A DNA stretch of 64,000 nucleotides, from positions 1,925,535-1,989,534 of the forward strand of contig NZ_BMJC01000001.1 of assembly GCF_014642875.1 (NCBI RefSeq), given 5' to 3'. Made by a program: the position numbers and the translations under genes. The notes beneath the pieces were generated by a model. That model saw only the letters and a program-made list of their open reading frames with translations, had not been told where the DNA came from and ran no database searches. Each line of letters opens with the position of its first letter. Positions within the stretch are counted from its first letter, which is position 1. Source of the DNA: Puia dinghuensis. Its GTDB lineage: Bacteria > Bacteroidota > Bacteroidia > Chitinophagales > Chitinophagaceae. Positions 34,643-43,279 of this stretch are shown here, in pieces.

Positions 34643-35648
34643 ATGCAAAGCGGCGACAACCTACAGGCCCTGCGGAAAAACCTCGATTTCATTCGATTCG
34701 GTAGTATCCTGATCCTCCTGATCCATTTTTATTCTGCCTGCTATCCCGCGTGGCGAAGGTGGAACCTGACCGCATCTATCGTCGACCAAGTCATCGGCAG
34801 CCTCTGCCGCGGCATATTCTTCATGTCCGGTATCAATAGACCCAAGGTAGCATCCCTGTTCCTGCTGGTCATTTCGCTTCTTGGCGAAAAAGGGAAAAAG
34901 GACGAAAAGCTCACCATCGCTACCGTACTTTACTACATCTTCGCCGGATTACTACTTTTCTTCCTCTCCTCTCTTTTTCTACGAGTATCTATGGATGAGG
35001 CCAAACTCGCCATCCTCTACATTTCTATCACTTCGCTCGGCTGGTTATCAATCCTGTCCGGAGGCGCCAGGCTTTCCAGACTCCTGCGCCTGAAGTTCAG
35101 CAAAGACGTTTTCAACGAGCTCAATGAGACCTTCTCCCAGGAAGAACGCTTGCTTGAAAACGAATTTTCCGTCAACCTACCCGCTCAATATAAACTTAAG
35201 AACAAAATCCGTCAATCGTATATAAACGTCATATCCCCCCTCCGGGCGCTCCTTGTTTTAGGGACGCCCGGATCCCGATGGGAGTTAGAAAAAATCCGGA
35301 AAATCCTTTTACGTGATCCGACACGTGATCACGCAACATATTCAGAAAGGCTTCACCTTCTTCGTCGGAGCTGTTGCCGACGATCCCAAACAGAAGATCA
35401 AGCTTAAGGCCTTTCATTGCGAGATCCTCAACGACTTCGAGGCGATCCGCCAGGAGGAGGCCGCCTATGAAGCACTACCTGTCATCCGAAATATCACCCC
35501 TGACATGGTGCAACAAAATTACTTAGGCATCAAATGCGATATCCGATCACTCGTAGACAGCGAAATGCACAAAATCAAAAATAGCGAGCAGTATCGCCAC
35601 CTGCTGGAAAAGAAGAAGCCCAGCCCTAAAGGCCCCGCCAGCCTGTAA
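34643..35648 (+). pseudogene. VirD4/TraG-type coupling protein, ATPase core deleted
   Basis: The N-terminal half matches the membrane part of Bacteroidota coupling proteins: IHFYSACYPAW, LLVISLLGEKGKKDEK, DVFNELNETFSQEERLLENEFSVNLPA, then RALLVLGTPGS. A 22-nt insertion (35276-35297) splits Walker A between GTPGS and GKSFYVIRHVITQHIQKGF and shifts the frame. After FTFFV (about 35366) the sequence jumps to the family C-terminus (VADDPKQKIKLKAFHCEILND; VQQNYLGIKCDI), so roughly 300 or more residues of the ATPase are missing. The gene cannot make a working coupling protein. Confidence 0.9.
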
Positions 35649-35678
35649 ACCCAATTTAATCACTTTAAATCCACATTT

Positions 35679-36188
35679 ATGGAACAAGAAAACAACCAGA
35701 CAACCACTGTTCAGGAAGAACGTCCCCGCTTGGAAGGACCGTTGTTGGATAACTGGTCAAGATTAACCGACACACTGAGAGACCGGTTCAAATTTGGCAA
35801 CGCTTTCAACGACGACCTGTACGCGCTCATAGCCAGCGGCGTACCCGAAGCGGTGATCAGTAAAGCTCTCAAAATGCCCGGTACCGACGATCCAGTAGTG
35901 TACGAGCTTAAATTCAACCAATATGAAGACAGAAACGGACATCCGGCATACGGCCTCCACGGCTTCACTTCTACCCTGGTTGAAGACGCTGTTCGATCCC
36001 AGTATTTCCTCAACTACAATAATCAGGGCAAGAACGCCATCCAGGCCAAAAACCAGCTAAAAGGCCGTACTGTCTTCCATCGGGCGACTTCAGCAATTGA
36101 CGGCGCACAATACAATGCCATGTCCCGCATTAACTTTAAAGGTACTAAGGATAAATATGGTAATTACCCGGTCGAGATTCGCCCTTAA
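35679..36188 (+). CDS. Element-specific cytoplasmic protein
   Basis: A 169-aa soluble protein 31 bp downstream of the broken coupling-protein gene. Features are YALIASGVPEAVISKALKMP, then strands VYELKFNQYEDRNGHPAYGLHGF, then AKNQLKGRTVFHRA and FKGTKDKYGNYPVEIRP. The order resembles the C-terminal half of the protein at 1689-2795, suggesting one family of large element proteins of which this is a short or truncated member. Confidence 0.6.
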   Translation: MEQENNQTTTVQEERPRLEGPLLDNWSRLTDTLRDRFKFGNAFNDDLYALIASGVPEAVISKALKMPGTDDPVVYELKFNQYEDRNGHPAYGLHGFTSTLVEDAVRSQYFLNYNNQGKNAIQAKNQLKGRTVFHRATSAIDGAQYNAMSRINFKGTKDKYGNYPVEIRP

Positions 36189-36212
36189 AAAACCCGGGAT
36201 TCCGATTTCGAT

Positions 36213-36392
36213 ATGGCTAGACTCCTTAGCAAAGCGTTAGACCCAAGAGCCAGCTATACGCAGGACGACAAAGAGGACATGATACGGGCTCTACGGAATG
36301 GGGATGATCTCAAAATCATGAAGAACAGGCAGGAATTCACGCTATATGCTGCCCCCTTCGAAGGAGCCCTCATAACCGTCGATAGCGCCTGA
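36213..36392 (+). CDS. Small hypothetical protein (59 aa)
   Basis: An ATG frame reading MARLLSKALDPRASYTQDDK at the start and MIRALRNGDDLKIMKNRQEF later, stopping at 36392. It has the composition of a real small protein, is in line with the rightward mob transcript and is 24 bp after the previous stop. No family is known to me. Confidence 0.5.
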   Translation: MARLLSKALDPRASYTQDDKEDMIRALRNGDDLKIMKNRQEFTLYAAPFEGALITVDSA

Positions 36393-36419
36393 AGAGAGCA
36401 GCGATATACCGCGCCGCAG

Positions 36420-36623
36420 ATGGAGGTCGTAGAACCCAATATGTCCCTAAAGTCCGGCAACCCAAACCCGCAACCTGGGAACACACAGCCCGGTGAAAAT
36501 CAAACACAGCATCAGGAACCGCCCAATGAACAGCAAAAGCTGGATAATGCGACCAAGACAGCACAAATAATGACTAACGCACAGGAAAACACCACCGGCA
36601 ACCGCCGGCGCCAGCGAGGTTGA
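36420..36623 (+). CDS. Small disordered protein or tail remnant
   Basis: A 67-aa Asn/Gln/Pro-rich frame (NPNPQPGNTQPGENQTQHQ) with a basic end (GNRRRQRG). Such tails occur at the C-terminus of large proteins in this element type, so it may be the remnant of a deleted larger gene. It ends 48 bp before a strong terminator. Confidence 0.35.
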   Translation: MEVVEPNMSLKSGNPNPQPGNTQPGENQTQHQEPPNEQQKLDNATKTAQIMTNAQENTTGNRRRQRG

Positions 36624-36670
36624 TCATTCTCCCTTCTTCAAAATATGGCCCTGACCCGTTTTCTTACCCT

Positions 36671-36706
36671 AGCCGGCAATCTTTTCAGATTGCCGGTGTT
36701 TTTTTG
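36671..36706 (+). terminator. Terminator of the mobilisation transcript
   Basis: CCGGCAATC-TTTTCA-GATTGCCGG followed by TGTTTTTTT, oriented rightward. A close copy of this hairpin with its upstream flank recurs 117 bp later (36788-36825), so the terminator region has been duplicated. Confidence 0.85.
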
Positions 36707-36785
36707 GGAGATTGAAGATTCTTCATAAGTTGATTTCGTAAACCATGAGCCCATCCTTCAAAAGGGCCGAGCCGCTTTTCATACC

Positions 36786-38165
36786 TTAGCCGGCAATCTC
36801 TTCAGGTTGCCGGTTTTTGTTGTCAGAACAGTTTTCAACATCCGAATGGGGTAAATATTGTTTCCTATAGATGTTGCCATATAGGTTGTAGCTCCATAGT
36901 ACAAGTAAAATTCCAGATACCGAAGTAATGTAGAATAACCATGTAAAGAATTCCACCCATGAATAATTAATTTTCACCAACTCCTTCACAACGAGAAAAA
37001 GAACGGTCCCCAGGTATCCGAAGGCATCGGCCGTATAGATCAGGAATCCGACGTTGCCGGGCACATGATACGCTGGCAGCATCCGTTCGAAGTAGAAGCA
37101 GTTATAGGGGACATAGCCCAGGTAGAGGCCGGCTGAGGCCATGACCATCCACACCACCGGGGAGATGAGATGCAAATGATAGGAGAAGGTGGATCCCGCG
37201 GCCAGCAGGAATCCGCCGATTATGATGAAGTTATTGAGTTGGAACGCCCGGTAGTTGTTCCGGATCAGGAAGAATCCGCCGATCGCTGCCAGTACGATCA
37301 CCGAAACGATGGTGCTGGTGCCGGCAAACACCTCGGCATTATTCTTATATCCGGTCTCCGTCCAAAGTTCGTTGGCGAAGTCCTCGGTAAAATCACGGAG
37401 GATGGTGAGCATCACATAAGCGCCGACCACGGGGATGAGGGCCACCCCGAACTTTCGCAGGAAGGCGCGGCGTTCGTCCCTGTCCATGGTCCGGCGGACG
37501 GTGCGCTCGGCGATGTCTTCGGAGGTCGGCGGCGGCGTCTGGTTCAGCAGCCAGGTACTGATTAGCGCGGGTCCGAGGAAAATGGTCCCGGCGAAGAAGG
37601 GCATCCAGAATTCGCTGACCCCGTGGTTGAGCAACTTCTTCCCCACGGTCTTAGCAAGGCCCGACGAAAAGACGAAGCTGCTAGCCAGGACGGCGCCCAT
37701 GAGTTCCGTCACCCGGCGCCCTTCGACGTAGCTGAACACCAGGCCCCAAACCATGCCGAGGGGCAGTCCATTGACGAACATAAATACAAAATTGTAGGGC
37801 ACGGGGACAAGGGCGAACAAGAGCAGAGAGATCCAGCCTGTACCGATCAGCAAGGCGATGAAGCCTACCCGCCGTTCAGGCCGCATGCCCGCGATGAACC
37901 GGATGCCATAGAATTTACTCACACAATAGCCCAGCACCTGGGAGATGACGAGCACGACTTTATAGGAGATTCCCATGAAAGTGACGCCTTCAAAGGAGGC
38001 ACTGGTAAAAGGTTTCCGGAATCCGTACATACAAGTATAGACAATGAATCCGGAGAAAGAGGCGCACAAATTGAAAATCCATGTAGGAGAGCGACCCAGC
38101 CAAACTTGCAGAAAGGGTGAACAGACTATCCTTTTGAAATTTAAGAACCGCCTAATTACTCTCAT
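36786..38165 (-). CDS. DUF5690/MFS-like transporter
   Basis: A 459-aa polytopic protein with about 12 hydrophobic segments. The first two (FSGFIVYTCMYGFRKPFTSASF) and GLPLGMVWGLVFSYVEGRRVTELMGAVLASSFVFSSG are typical of DUF5690, a Bacteroidota MFS-related family of unknown substrate. The C-terminal 20 residues come from a duplicated terminator, suggesting the original 3' end was replaced. The gene is GC-rich relative to the neighbouring phosphonate island. Confidence 0.8.
   Translation of the reverse strand: MRVIRRFLNFKRIVCSPFLQVWLGRSPTWIFNLCASFSGFIVYTCMYGFRKPFTSASFEGVTFMGISYKVVLVISQVLGYCVSKFYGIRFIAGMRPERRVGFIALLIGTGWISLLLFALVPVPYNFVFMFVNGLPLGMVWGLVFSYVEGRRVTELMGAVLASSFVFSSGLAKTVGKKLLNHGVSEFWMPFFAGTIFLGPALISTWLLNQTPPPTSEDIAERTVRRTMDRDERRAFLRKFGVALIPVVGAYVMLTILRDFTEDFANELWTETGYKNNAEVFAGTSTIVSVIVLAAIGGFFLIRNNYRAFQLNNFIIIGGFLLAAGSTFSYHLHLISPVVWMVMASAGLYLGYVPYNCFYFERMLPAYHVPGNVGFLIYTADAFGYLGTVLFLVVKELVKINYSWVEFFTWLFYITSVSGILLVLWSYNLYGNIYRKQYLPHSDVENCSDNKNRQPEEIAG
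36788..36825. repeat. Duplicate of the terminator hairpin, inside the end of the next gene
   Basis: AGCCGGCAATCTCTTCAGGT and the following TGCCGGTTTTT repeat the terminator at 36671-36706, including the preceding GGCC...TTTTC.TACC flank. It also forms the last codons of the leftward DUF5690 gene (RQPEEIAG). Confidence 0.75.
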
Positions 38166-38212
38166 TACGCATTTTTGTTTCTATATCTGAACGGTTCTGA
38201 TCATAAATTTGG

Positions 38213-39019
38213 CTAGGACTCGATTGCAACTGGCGATACTTCGACAGATGCCATTTCTTTATCAATGTCAAAGCCGTGCTTTCTAAGTATAGCCTTTAAC
38301 GCTCTATTTTCACTGCGCAGGCGTTTGAGCTTCTTTCGCATGGCCAATAGCCGAGCCTTCTCCTCTTTCAGTTCCTTGGCCTTTTGCCTCCTTTGCAACT
38401 TTTCTCTATATGCAGTATTCAACTCACCCCTAATTCTACTAATGTCGTGGTCATGTTTTAGAAGTGTAAGAGCCCTCGCAAATGTCTGATGGAACTCTTC
38501 TATGAACTCAAGTGTGATTTGAGCTTTTCCCGAGGTTCGCCGATAAAAATTTGACACATCCGTTTCCATCCAACAAGCCAATTCTCTTTTCTTAAACTGT
38601 GACAACAACATTGCTAAATTATCTGCAAACGATTGAAATCTCTCTCCGGGTACATGGTTCGCAGCAAGCAAAGTGAAACTCAATTTGCTATTAACTATTT
38701 TAGTGAGGGGCTTTTTCAATCTTCCCAATCGCATTTTCTCGCGAATTTTATCGGTAGGGACATCCATCTTCAAATCGTCAATAACAGGCCTCAGATAGGC
38801 ATAAAATCTTTTAATATAATTCGGCGAAATTGGTATTAGTCCTGAACATTTCTGCCAAAACACTTCAGTTTTTTCTTCAATCCACAAGGCTAATTCTGCA
38901 TGAGAAAAAAATTCCAGGAGGATATTTAAATTGAATTTGAACCTTTCAAGGTCGATTTTCTTTAGTCCTTCTCCGCGGATGGGCTTTGCTTTCATTCTGT
39001 TTCGGCATTTCGTTTTCAA
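38213..39019 (-). CDS. Hypothetical protein with internal duplication and coiled-coil tail
   Basis: A 268-aa protein. Two similar units are visible: FFSHAELALWIEEKTEVFWQ with ISPNYIKRFYAYLRP, and FKKRELACWMETDVSNFYRR with ITLEFIEEFHQTFAR. Each begins with an EL(A)xWxE motif and ends with an aromatic-rich helix. The last 70 residues are a basic coiled coil (RRQKAKELKEEKARLLAMRKKLKRLRSE, leading to RALKAILRKHG). No family is recognised; the shape suggests a nucleic-acid or scaffold protein. Confidence 0.55.
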   Translation of the reverse strand: MKTKCRNRMKAKPIRGEGLKKIDLERFKFNLNILLEFFSHAELALWIEEKTEVFWQKCSGLIPISPNYIKRFYAYLRPVIDDLKMDVPTDKIREKMRLGRLKKPLTKIVNSKLSFTLLAANHVPGERFQSFADNLAMLLSQFKKRELACWMETDVSNFYRRTSGKAQITLEFIEEFHQTFARALTLLKHDHDISRIRGELNTAYREKLQRRQKAKELKEEKARLLAMRKKLKRLRSENRALKAILRKHGFDIDKEMASVEVSPVAIES

Positions 39020-39586
39020 TGATGATCCTTGATCCGTGCAACAAAATGGTTATTCCAATCGCATTAGCATCATTTCTGTTCAATAAATACCTTGCTTGAT
39101 CAACGGCATCGACATAAATCAAAATTTTCAAGAATTGGATCGCATATATTACGGAGCGCGGTGACCAACTGCTTGATATTCACTCATTTTCATGTGTACG
39201 CAAAATTTTTCGATCTAACGATAGATGAAGACAAGCCTATTTGATTAGAAAAAGAACATTTTGATCAGGAAAGGTCAGTTGAGGTGAGCACTACGGGGCG
39301 AAAAGGAACAAAGTGCTTAGGACAAGCTAGGCCGCACAATATACAATTTGTTGAGTAAATATATTAAATTTCATACCTTTATTTAACCAGTCCCTCCTGC
39401 TGTATTCAAGTGAATCACGTTTTATCCTTCTTTTTGTCCGATCAGACTTCTTAACAGAATAATTTCGAGGTCTCTGTTGCAATTTTTCAAGACTGGTTAC
39501 CATGCGTAATTCTATTTTGTTTTTTCAACTTCAGCAATTGGCCGTCGAGTCCAATATTCCATTCATCAAACGTCAAAACAATTAAT
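39020..39586. other. Intergenic region, AT-rich
   Basis: No credible ORF and no strong hairpin. It should hold the promoters for the divergent genes at 39019 and 39587. Confidence 0.45.
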
Positions 39587-40207
39587 ATGGAAATGATAAG
39601 TTCAAAAGATTTCCTTTTCAAATTAGTGGCTCAGCTAGCCATAACTGCTGTTATCATATGGGCGACATATGTAATTTACGCGGCAGGACATGCAATTTGG
39701 GGAGAAGCGAATAGCTATTATCCTGTTCTTTCCACAATTCTTGCAGGGAGCCTTTTTTTCATGATAATTGCAACTTATGACTATATAAATCATTTTGACA
39801 TTAGTCGTTATCAGCGTTTAAAGCGACATTTTCGTATGGTTATCGACTTTTCTGGTTCGGAAAGCTGTGATTCTCCCGCTTTTCAAGTTCGCGGAACCTT
39901 TAAAAACCAGCCAAAAGCCAAGCAGGTATATGTCATGGAATACAATCCCGCTACGAAGGAATATTGGCCCAAGTGCGAGCCTAAATATGAGAACCAAAAA
40001 AGGACTTGGCAAGCAACTATCAGTTTGGAGGGCAACGATCAAGGAATTTGCAAGGTGATCATCGCTTTGGTGGGAGTAAACAGTAGGTCGCTAATTGACT
40101 ATTATATGAGAAGTCTCGTTGAGACAGGCACACATGTCCCGATAAATGAGTTTCTTGATGATTTCATTGTATTGGACGAATCTGGCACTATATTACCAAA
40201 GAAATGA
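39587..40207 (+). CDS. Two-TM membrane protein, paralogue of the gene at 24521
   Basis: A 206-aa protein with two membrane segments (about residues 13-33 and 45-66) and a cytoplasmic domain containing VRGTFKNQPKAKQVYVMEYN, then KEYWPKCEPKYEN, KRTWQATISLEG and IIALVGVNSRSLIDYY. These blocks line up with 24521-25141 at nearly every conserved position, with the same length. The homologous pair and the following coupled small ORF form a repeated cassette of unknown role. Confidence 0.7.
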   Translation: MEMISSKDFLFKLVAQLAITAVIIWATYVIYAAGHAIWGEANSYYPVLSTILAGSLFFMIIATYDYINHFDISRYQRLKRHFRMVIDFSGSESCDSPAFQVRGTFKNQPKAKQVYVMEYNPATKEYWPKCEPKYENQKRTWQATISLEGNDQGICKVIIALVGVNSRSLIDYYMRSLVETGTHVPINEFLDDFIVLDESGTILPKK

Positions 40208-40449
40208 TGATAAGTTTTCATAGACTCAAACTGGCTAGTCTCCGACGCAATTATCAGTTACTTGATATAAGCAGACAGATTATGAAATGGATACAACGAT
40301 TTAAAAATTGGTGGAGTTGCCCTTTGTTGAGCAAGGATGTTAGTATCGAAATTCCAGTTTTGCCTCTCGTATGGTTTGTTCTATACATTCATCCGTTCGA
40401 AAATAATAGGCGGCTACAAATCTATTGCGGATTTGCTAAATTGAAATAG
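40204..40449 (+). CDS. Small basic protein coupled to the membrane protein gene
   Basis: An 81-aa basic protein starting at the ATGA overlap with the upstream stop. It has a tryptophan-rich stretch (MKWIQRFKNWWSCPLL) and one hydrophobic segment (IPVLPLVWFVLYIHPF). In position it equals the gene at 25138-25419 of the first cassette. Confidence 0.5.
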   Translation: MMISFHRLKLASLRRNYQLLDISRQIMKWIQRFKNWWSCPLLSKDVSIEIPVLPLVWFVLYIHPFENNRRLQIYCGFAKLK

Positions 40450-40524
40450 AGTTATGTACAATCCGAAGCCGAAGGTGTTAAAACGCCTTATGCCAGGATA
40501 TGGGACCGATAATTCCGATCTTCA

Positions 40525-40980
40525 ATGAATGAATTAAATCAAAATCAAATGAGAAAAGCTTGGAATGAATCCTTCAAAGTGAAAATAAAAAAATATGGGG
40601 GCATCAATCCTTTTTTTGAGACGTGGAAGGTATCAACTGAATATCAAGATCATTCAGATCCAGGGGCAATCTACGATCAAGACCGACAAGAATATGAAAT
40701 TGAAGTGCCAAAGACCCTCTTTCAATCAATACTCTCTCAAAGAGGAATTACTAATCTGGGCATATTCATTGTTGGTATTGGCATTGTCGCATTTTGGCCA
40801 GGTGACAGAGCCACCTTAATTAATTTGTTTGCCAAAGCTTCTCTCGTTTGGATACTCTTGCTAGTCTTTGTTATACTTAGGTGGAAATTATATTTTAAAG
40901 GCAAGGTAAAGTCCTCCGAAACCATTTCAATAGAAATGCGTCGTATAAAGGATGACTCTACGCCAGAAGCGAATTGCTAA
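40525..40980 (+). CDS. Membrane protein of unknown function
   Basis: A 151-aa protein with two hydrophobic segments (about residues 73-91: ITNLGIFIVGIGIVAFWPG; 100-120: ASLVWILLLVFVILRW) and polar ends. The N-terminal 70 residues are soluble and contain YDQDRQEYEIEVPKTLFQSIL. It lies 75 bp downstream of the cassette and may be part of the same transcript. Confidence 0.5.
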   Translation: MNELNQNQMRKAWNESFKVKIKKYGGINPFFETWKVSTEYQDHSDPGAIYDQDRQEYEIEVPKTLFQSILSQRGITNLGIFIVGIGIVAFWPGDRATLINLFAKASLVWILLLVFVILRWKLYFKGKVKSSETISIEMRRIKDDSTPEANC

Positions 40981-41048
40981 CCTCGCCGAACATGGATCCC
41001 GCGGATTCGGAAATACAAATACTGCCACTGTTGCACAACCATTAAAAT

Positions 41049-41666
41049 TTATTTTTGCTGACCATTATTAAGCTTGGCTAAGTAGAGCAATTGTTCCATG
41101 TTTTCCACGTTGCTTTTATTGAAAATTCTGCGCTTAACAGTTGAAACCGTAGAATTGTCAATATTCAACTCTTTAGCTATCCTCCCAGTTGGCATGTTGT
41201 TTAGTAAGCGACTATAAATTTCAAATTCTCTCGGAGCTAAGCCTAATAACTTGCTGTTCTTGTCAATGGCGCCCAAAGAGGATATAGGACTCGCATTGTG
41301 AAAGAATGCTTCAATTTTTTTTATGGCCTCCTTTTCTGGACAAAATTTTGAAAGGAAGTGATAAACTCCAAACGAACTCAGGGGTTTTATAAGCAGATGT
41401 TCCGATAATTCCGAAAACACGAGTATTTGAAGATCCTTGTACAACGATTTTACAGTAGGAATAATCGAAGAAGTTGAGCCATCTGTCAAATTCATTTCAG
41501 TAATCCAATACGAGTAGCATTTAGTCTTTAGGTGTGTCATAACTCCGCTACATGATTCAACATCGTCAATATCGCCTTCTTCAATTTTAAAGTGTTTTTT
41601 CAGCAGGGTACGCAAGCCAACTCGGGCAATCATTTGATTGTCTGCCAAAAGAGTTACCTTATTCAT
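41049..41666 (-). CDS. LuxR/NarL-type regulator with atypical receiver
   Basis: I choose the ATG at 41666, preceded by GAGGAG. The 205-aa product has a receiver domain (1-125) and a C-terminal LuxR HTH (LAPREFEIYSRLLNNMPTGRIAKELNIDNSTVSTVKRRIF). The receiver is unusual: the phospho-accepting Asp position reads WITEMNL, so Glu57 replaces Asp, and the acidic pair reads ADN instead of DD. Glu can mimic phospho-Asp, so the protein may be constitutively active or controlled in another way. It is the first regulator at the left edge of the phosphonate island. Confidence 0.8.
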   Translation of the reverse strand: MNKVTLLADNQMIARVGLRTLLKKHFKIEEGDIDDVESCSGVMTHLKTKCYSYWITEMNLTDGSTSSIIPTVKSLYKDLQILVFSELSEHLLIKPLSSFGVYHFLSKFCPEKEAIKKIEAFFHNASPISSLGAIDKNSKLLGLAPREFEIYSRLLNNMPTGRIAKELNIDNSTVSTVKRRIFNKSNVENMEQLLYLAKLNNGQQK

Positions 41667-42109
41667 ATTTCGCTCCTCAGTGATTAATAGGTTTAAAGTT
41701 AAAATGACAATTTCCCAATAATATACCCTTACGGCCACTGACACAAGGTGATCTCTTAAAACGCTTCACCGGCCCCGGATATCCATAGACAGACACAGTC
41801 CTCAATGTAAAATCACCCAGCGCTCTCAATCTTCTGGTGCTATATAGACGAACCAGTCGATCTAATCGGTCTGTTGACCTGATTATCATATAACACGTTG
41901 AGCAATAGGTAGTAACCATTATAAAAAAGATGATATTGGCAAAAAGGGGTGTTTTTCACCTATTTTAGTCCTCAAAGATTATTTCATGTCCTATCAGGAT
42001 AAATGTCTCACAATTAATGCTTTTCAAGCCTAATGAAATGAATGACAAAGCAATATTACAAAAAAAGGCAATTGCTAACTTATAAGTTAGCAATCTTTTT
42101 AAACAAATA
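41667..42109. other. Intergenic region between regulators
   Basis: AT-rich divergent spacer. A reverse frame at 41677-41919 has no family resemblance and I do not call it. Near 42068-42092 a short inverted repeat (TTGCTAACTTATAAGTTAGCAA, perfect around its centre) precedes the XRE gene and may be its operator. Confidence 0.5.
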
Positions 42110-42361
42110 ATGCACTTTCCCGTTACAATGGGAATTTCTGAAGACGATAAACTATTCTTAATCCGACTCGGAGCGCGCATTAGGGCCGTGCGGGAAGAAA
42201 TAGGGCTGAAGCAAGTTGAATTAGCAAATCTACTTGACATTGAGAGAGGTAGTATGACAAGGATCGAGAAAGGCAGTATGAATCTGACATCCCTAATGCT
42301 GAGGAAAATTTGTCGGGCACTGAAAATTGAATTGGAAGATTTATTTAAAGATATGAGGTAG
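42110..42361 (+). CDS. XRE-family helix-turn-helix regulator
   Basis: An 83-aa protein consisting of one HTH_3 domain: LGARIRAVREEIGLKQVELANLLDIERGSMTRIEKGSMNLTSLMLRKICRALKIELEDLF. It may start at the second ATG (42128). A perfect palindrome around TTGCTAACTTATAAGTTAGC lies about 20 bp upstream and would suit autoregulation. It stands before the first cytidylyltransferase gene and may regulate the island. Confidence 0.85.
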   Translation: MHFPVTMGISEDDKLFLIRLGARIRAVREEIGLKQVELANLLDIERGSMTRIEKGSMNLTSLMLRKICRALKIELEDLFKDMR

Positions 42362-42481
42362 AGTTTCGGTAAGCTGACGTAATTTTCACATCCAGGGTAT
42401 CCGCGATCAACCAGTGTATATGGATGACATAGCTTGAGCCCACCGTTAGCTACCCTGTATAAACCCGGAAACTTTAATTCT

Positions 42482-43213
42482 ATGAAGGTCATCATTCCAG
42501 CTGCAGGTAAAGGACTAAGACTGCAGCCTATGACATATTTTTCCCCGAAATGCCTAGTGGAAATTAATGGCAAACCGCTTCTCTATTATTTGTTATCAAG
42601 CCTTAAAACGCTTGGAGTAACTGACGTAACCATTGTGACTGGCTACATGCATGCAATGATTGAAGAATATGTCGCAAGTTCTTTCAATTTTCCCTCTGTA
42701 ACCTGTATTAACAATGATCATTTCGAAAGTACGAACAGCATTGTTTCTATTTCATTGACACGTCACCTTTGGGATGGTGAATTCTGTATCATAGATTCAG
42801 ACCTTTTGGTTCGCCCGCCATTGCTAGAGCAACTCATCCTAAATAACGGAACGTACCTTATTGTTGACAATTCGAAGCCGGCAGAGGCGATTGACATGAA
42901 AGTACAGGTTCAAAACGCGCGTTTTATCTTTATGGACAAAATGCTTCGACGGAAAGATACATTTGGGGAGTTTTTCGGGCTTTCCAGATGGGATCCTGAA
43001 TCTTCTGCAATCCTTAGTACCGCAATAGATAGCTATCTGGCACGCGGAGAAACCAACGTTTGGTATGAGTATGCTATCAGAGATATGGCGACCAACTATT
43101 CGCTGCCGATCAGGACATGCTCTTCGGAAATGTGGTGTGAAATTGATACCGCTGAGGATTATTCGAAAGCAATTGACTTTGCCACCAAATGGCGTGATGC
43201 TTTTCCTTCTTGA
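42482..43213 (+). CDS. LicC/PntC-like nucleotidylyltransferase, copy 1
   Basis: I start at ATG 42482 (MKVIIPAAGKGLRLQP), since the family motif begins there. The 243-aa enzyme has the nucleotide-binding loop AAGKGLRL, the PKCLVEINGKPLLYYLL motif, the metal-binding DSD in FCIIDSDLLV, and a C-terminal WYEYAIRDM...WCEIDTAEDY block. LicC and PntC enzymes couple CTP to phosphocholine or to 2-aminoethylphosphonate. The neighbouring phosphonate genes favour a CDP-aminoalkylphosphonate product; this is inference from context. A paralogue lies at 44730. It directly precedes the repeat-containing small gene. Confidence 0.85.
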   Translation: MKVIIPAAGKGLRLQPMTYFSPKCLVEINGKPLLYYLLSSLKTLGVTDVTIVTGYMHAMIEEYVASSFNFPSVTCINNDHFESTNSIVSISLTRHLWDGEFCIIDSDLLVRPPLLEQLILNNGTYLIVDNSKPAEAIDMKVQVQNARFIFMDKMLRRKDTFGEFFGLSRWDPESSAILSTAIDSYLARGETNVWYEYAIRDMATNYSLPIRTCSSEMWCEIDTAEDYSKAIDFATKWRDAFPS

Positions 43214-43236
43214 CGGGTCGTATTTGCATAATTCAT

Positions 43237-43244
43237 TATATTTG
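43237..43244 (+). promoter_or_regulatory. TATATTTG -7-type promoter box before the repeat peptide gene
   Basis: TATATTTG fits the Bacteroidota -7 consensus TAnnTTTG exactly and lies 36 bp before the ATG at 43280. The upstream TTG element is poorly spaced. The same octamer precedes the tandem acetyltransferase gene. Confidence 0.5.
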
Positions 43245-43279
43245 AAGTGTATTCCTTCACCCATTGTTGATTTACCACT

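Noticed and set aside
37170..38120. Rightward ORFs of up to 165 codons
   Set aside because: Antisense shadows of the DUF5690 transporter, rich in His/Asp/Glu as expected opposite membrane segments.
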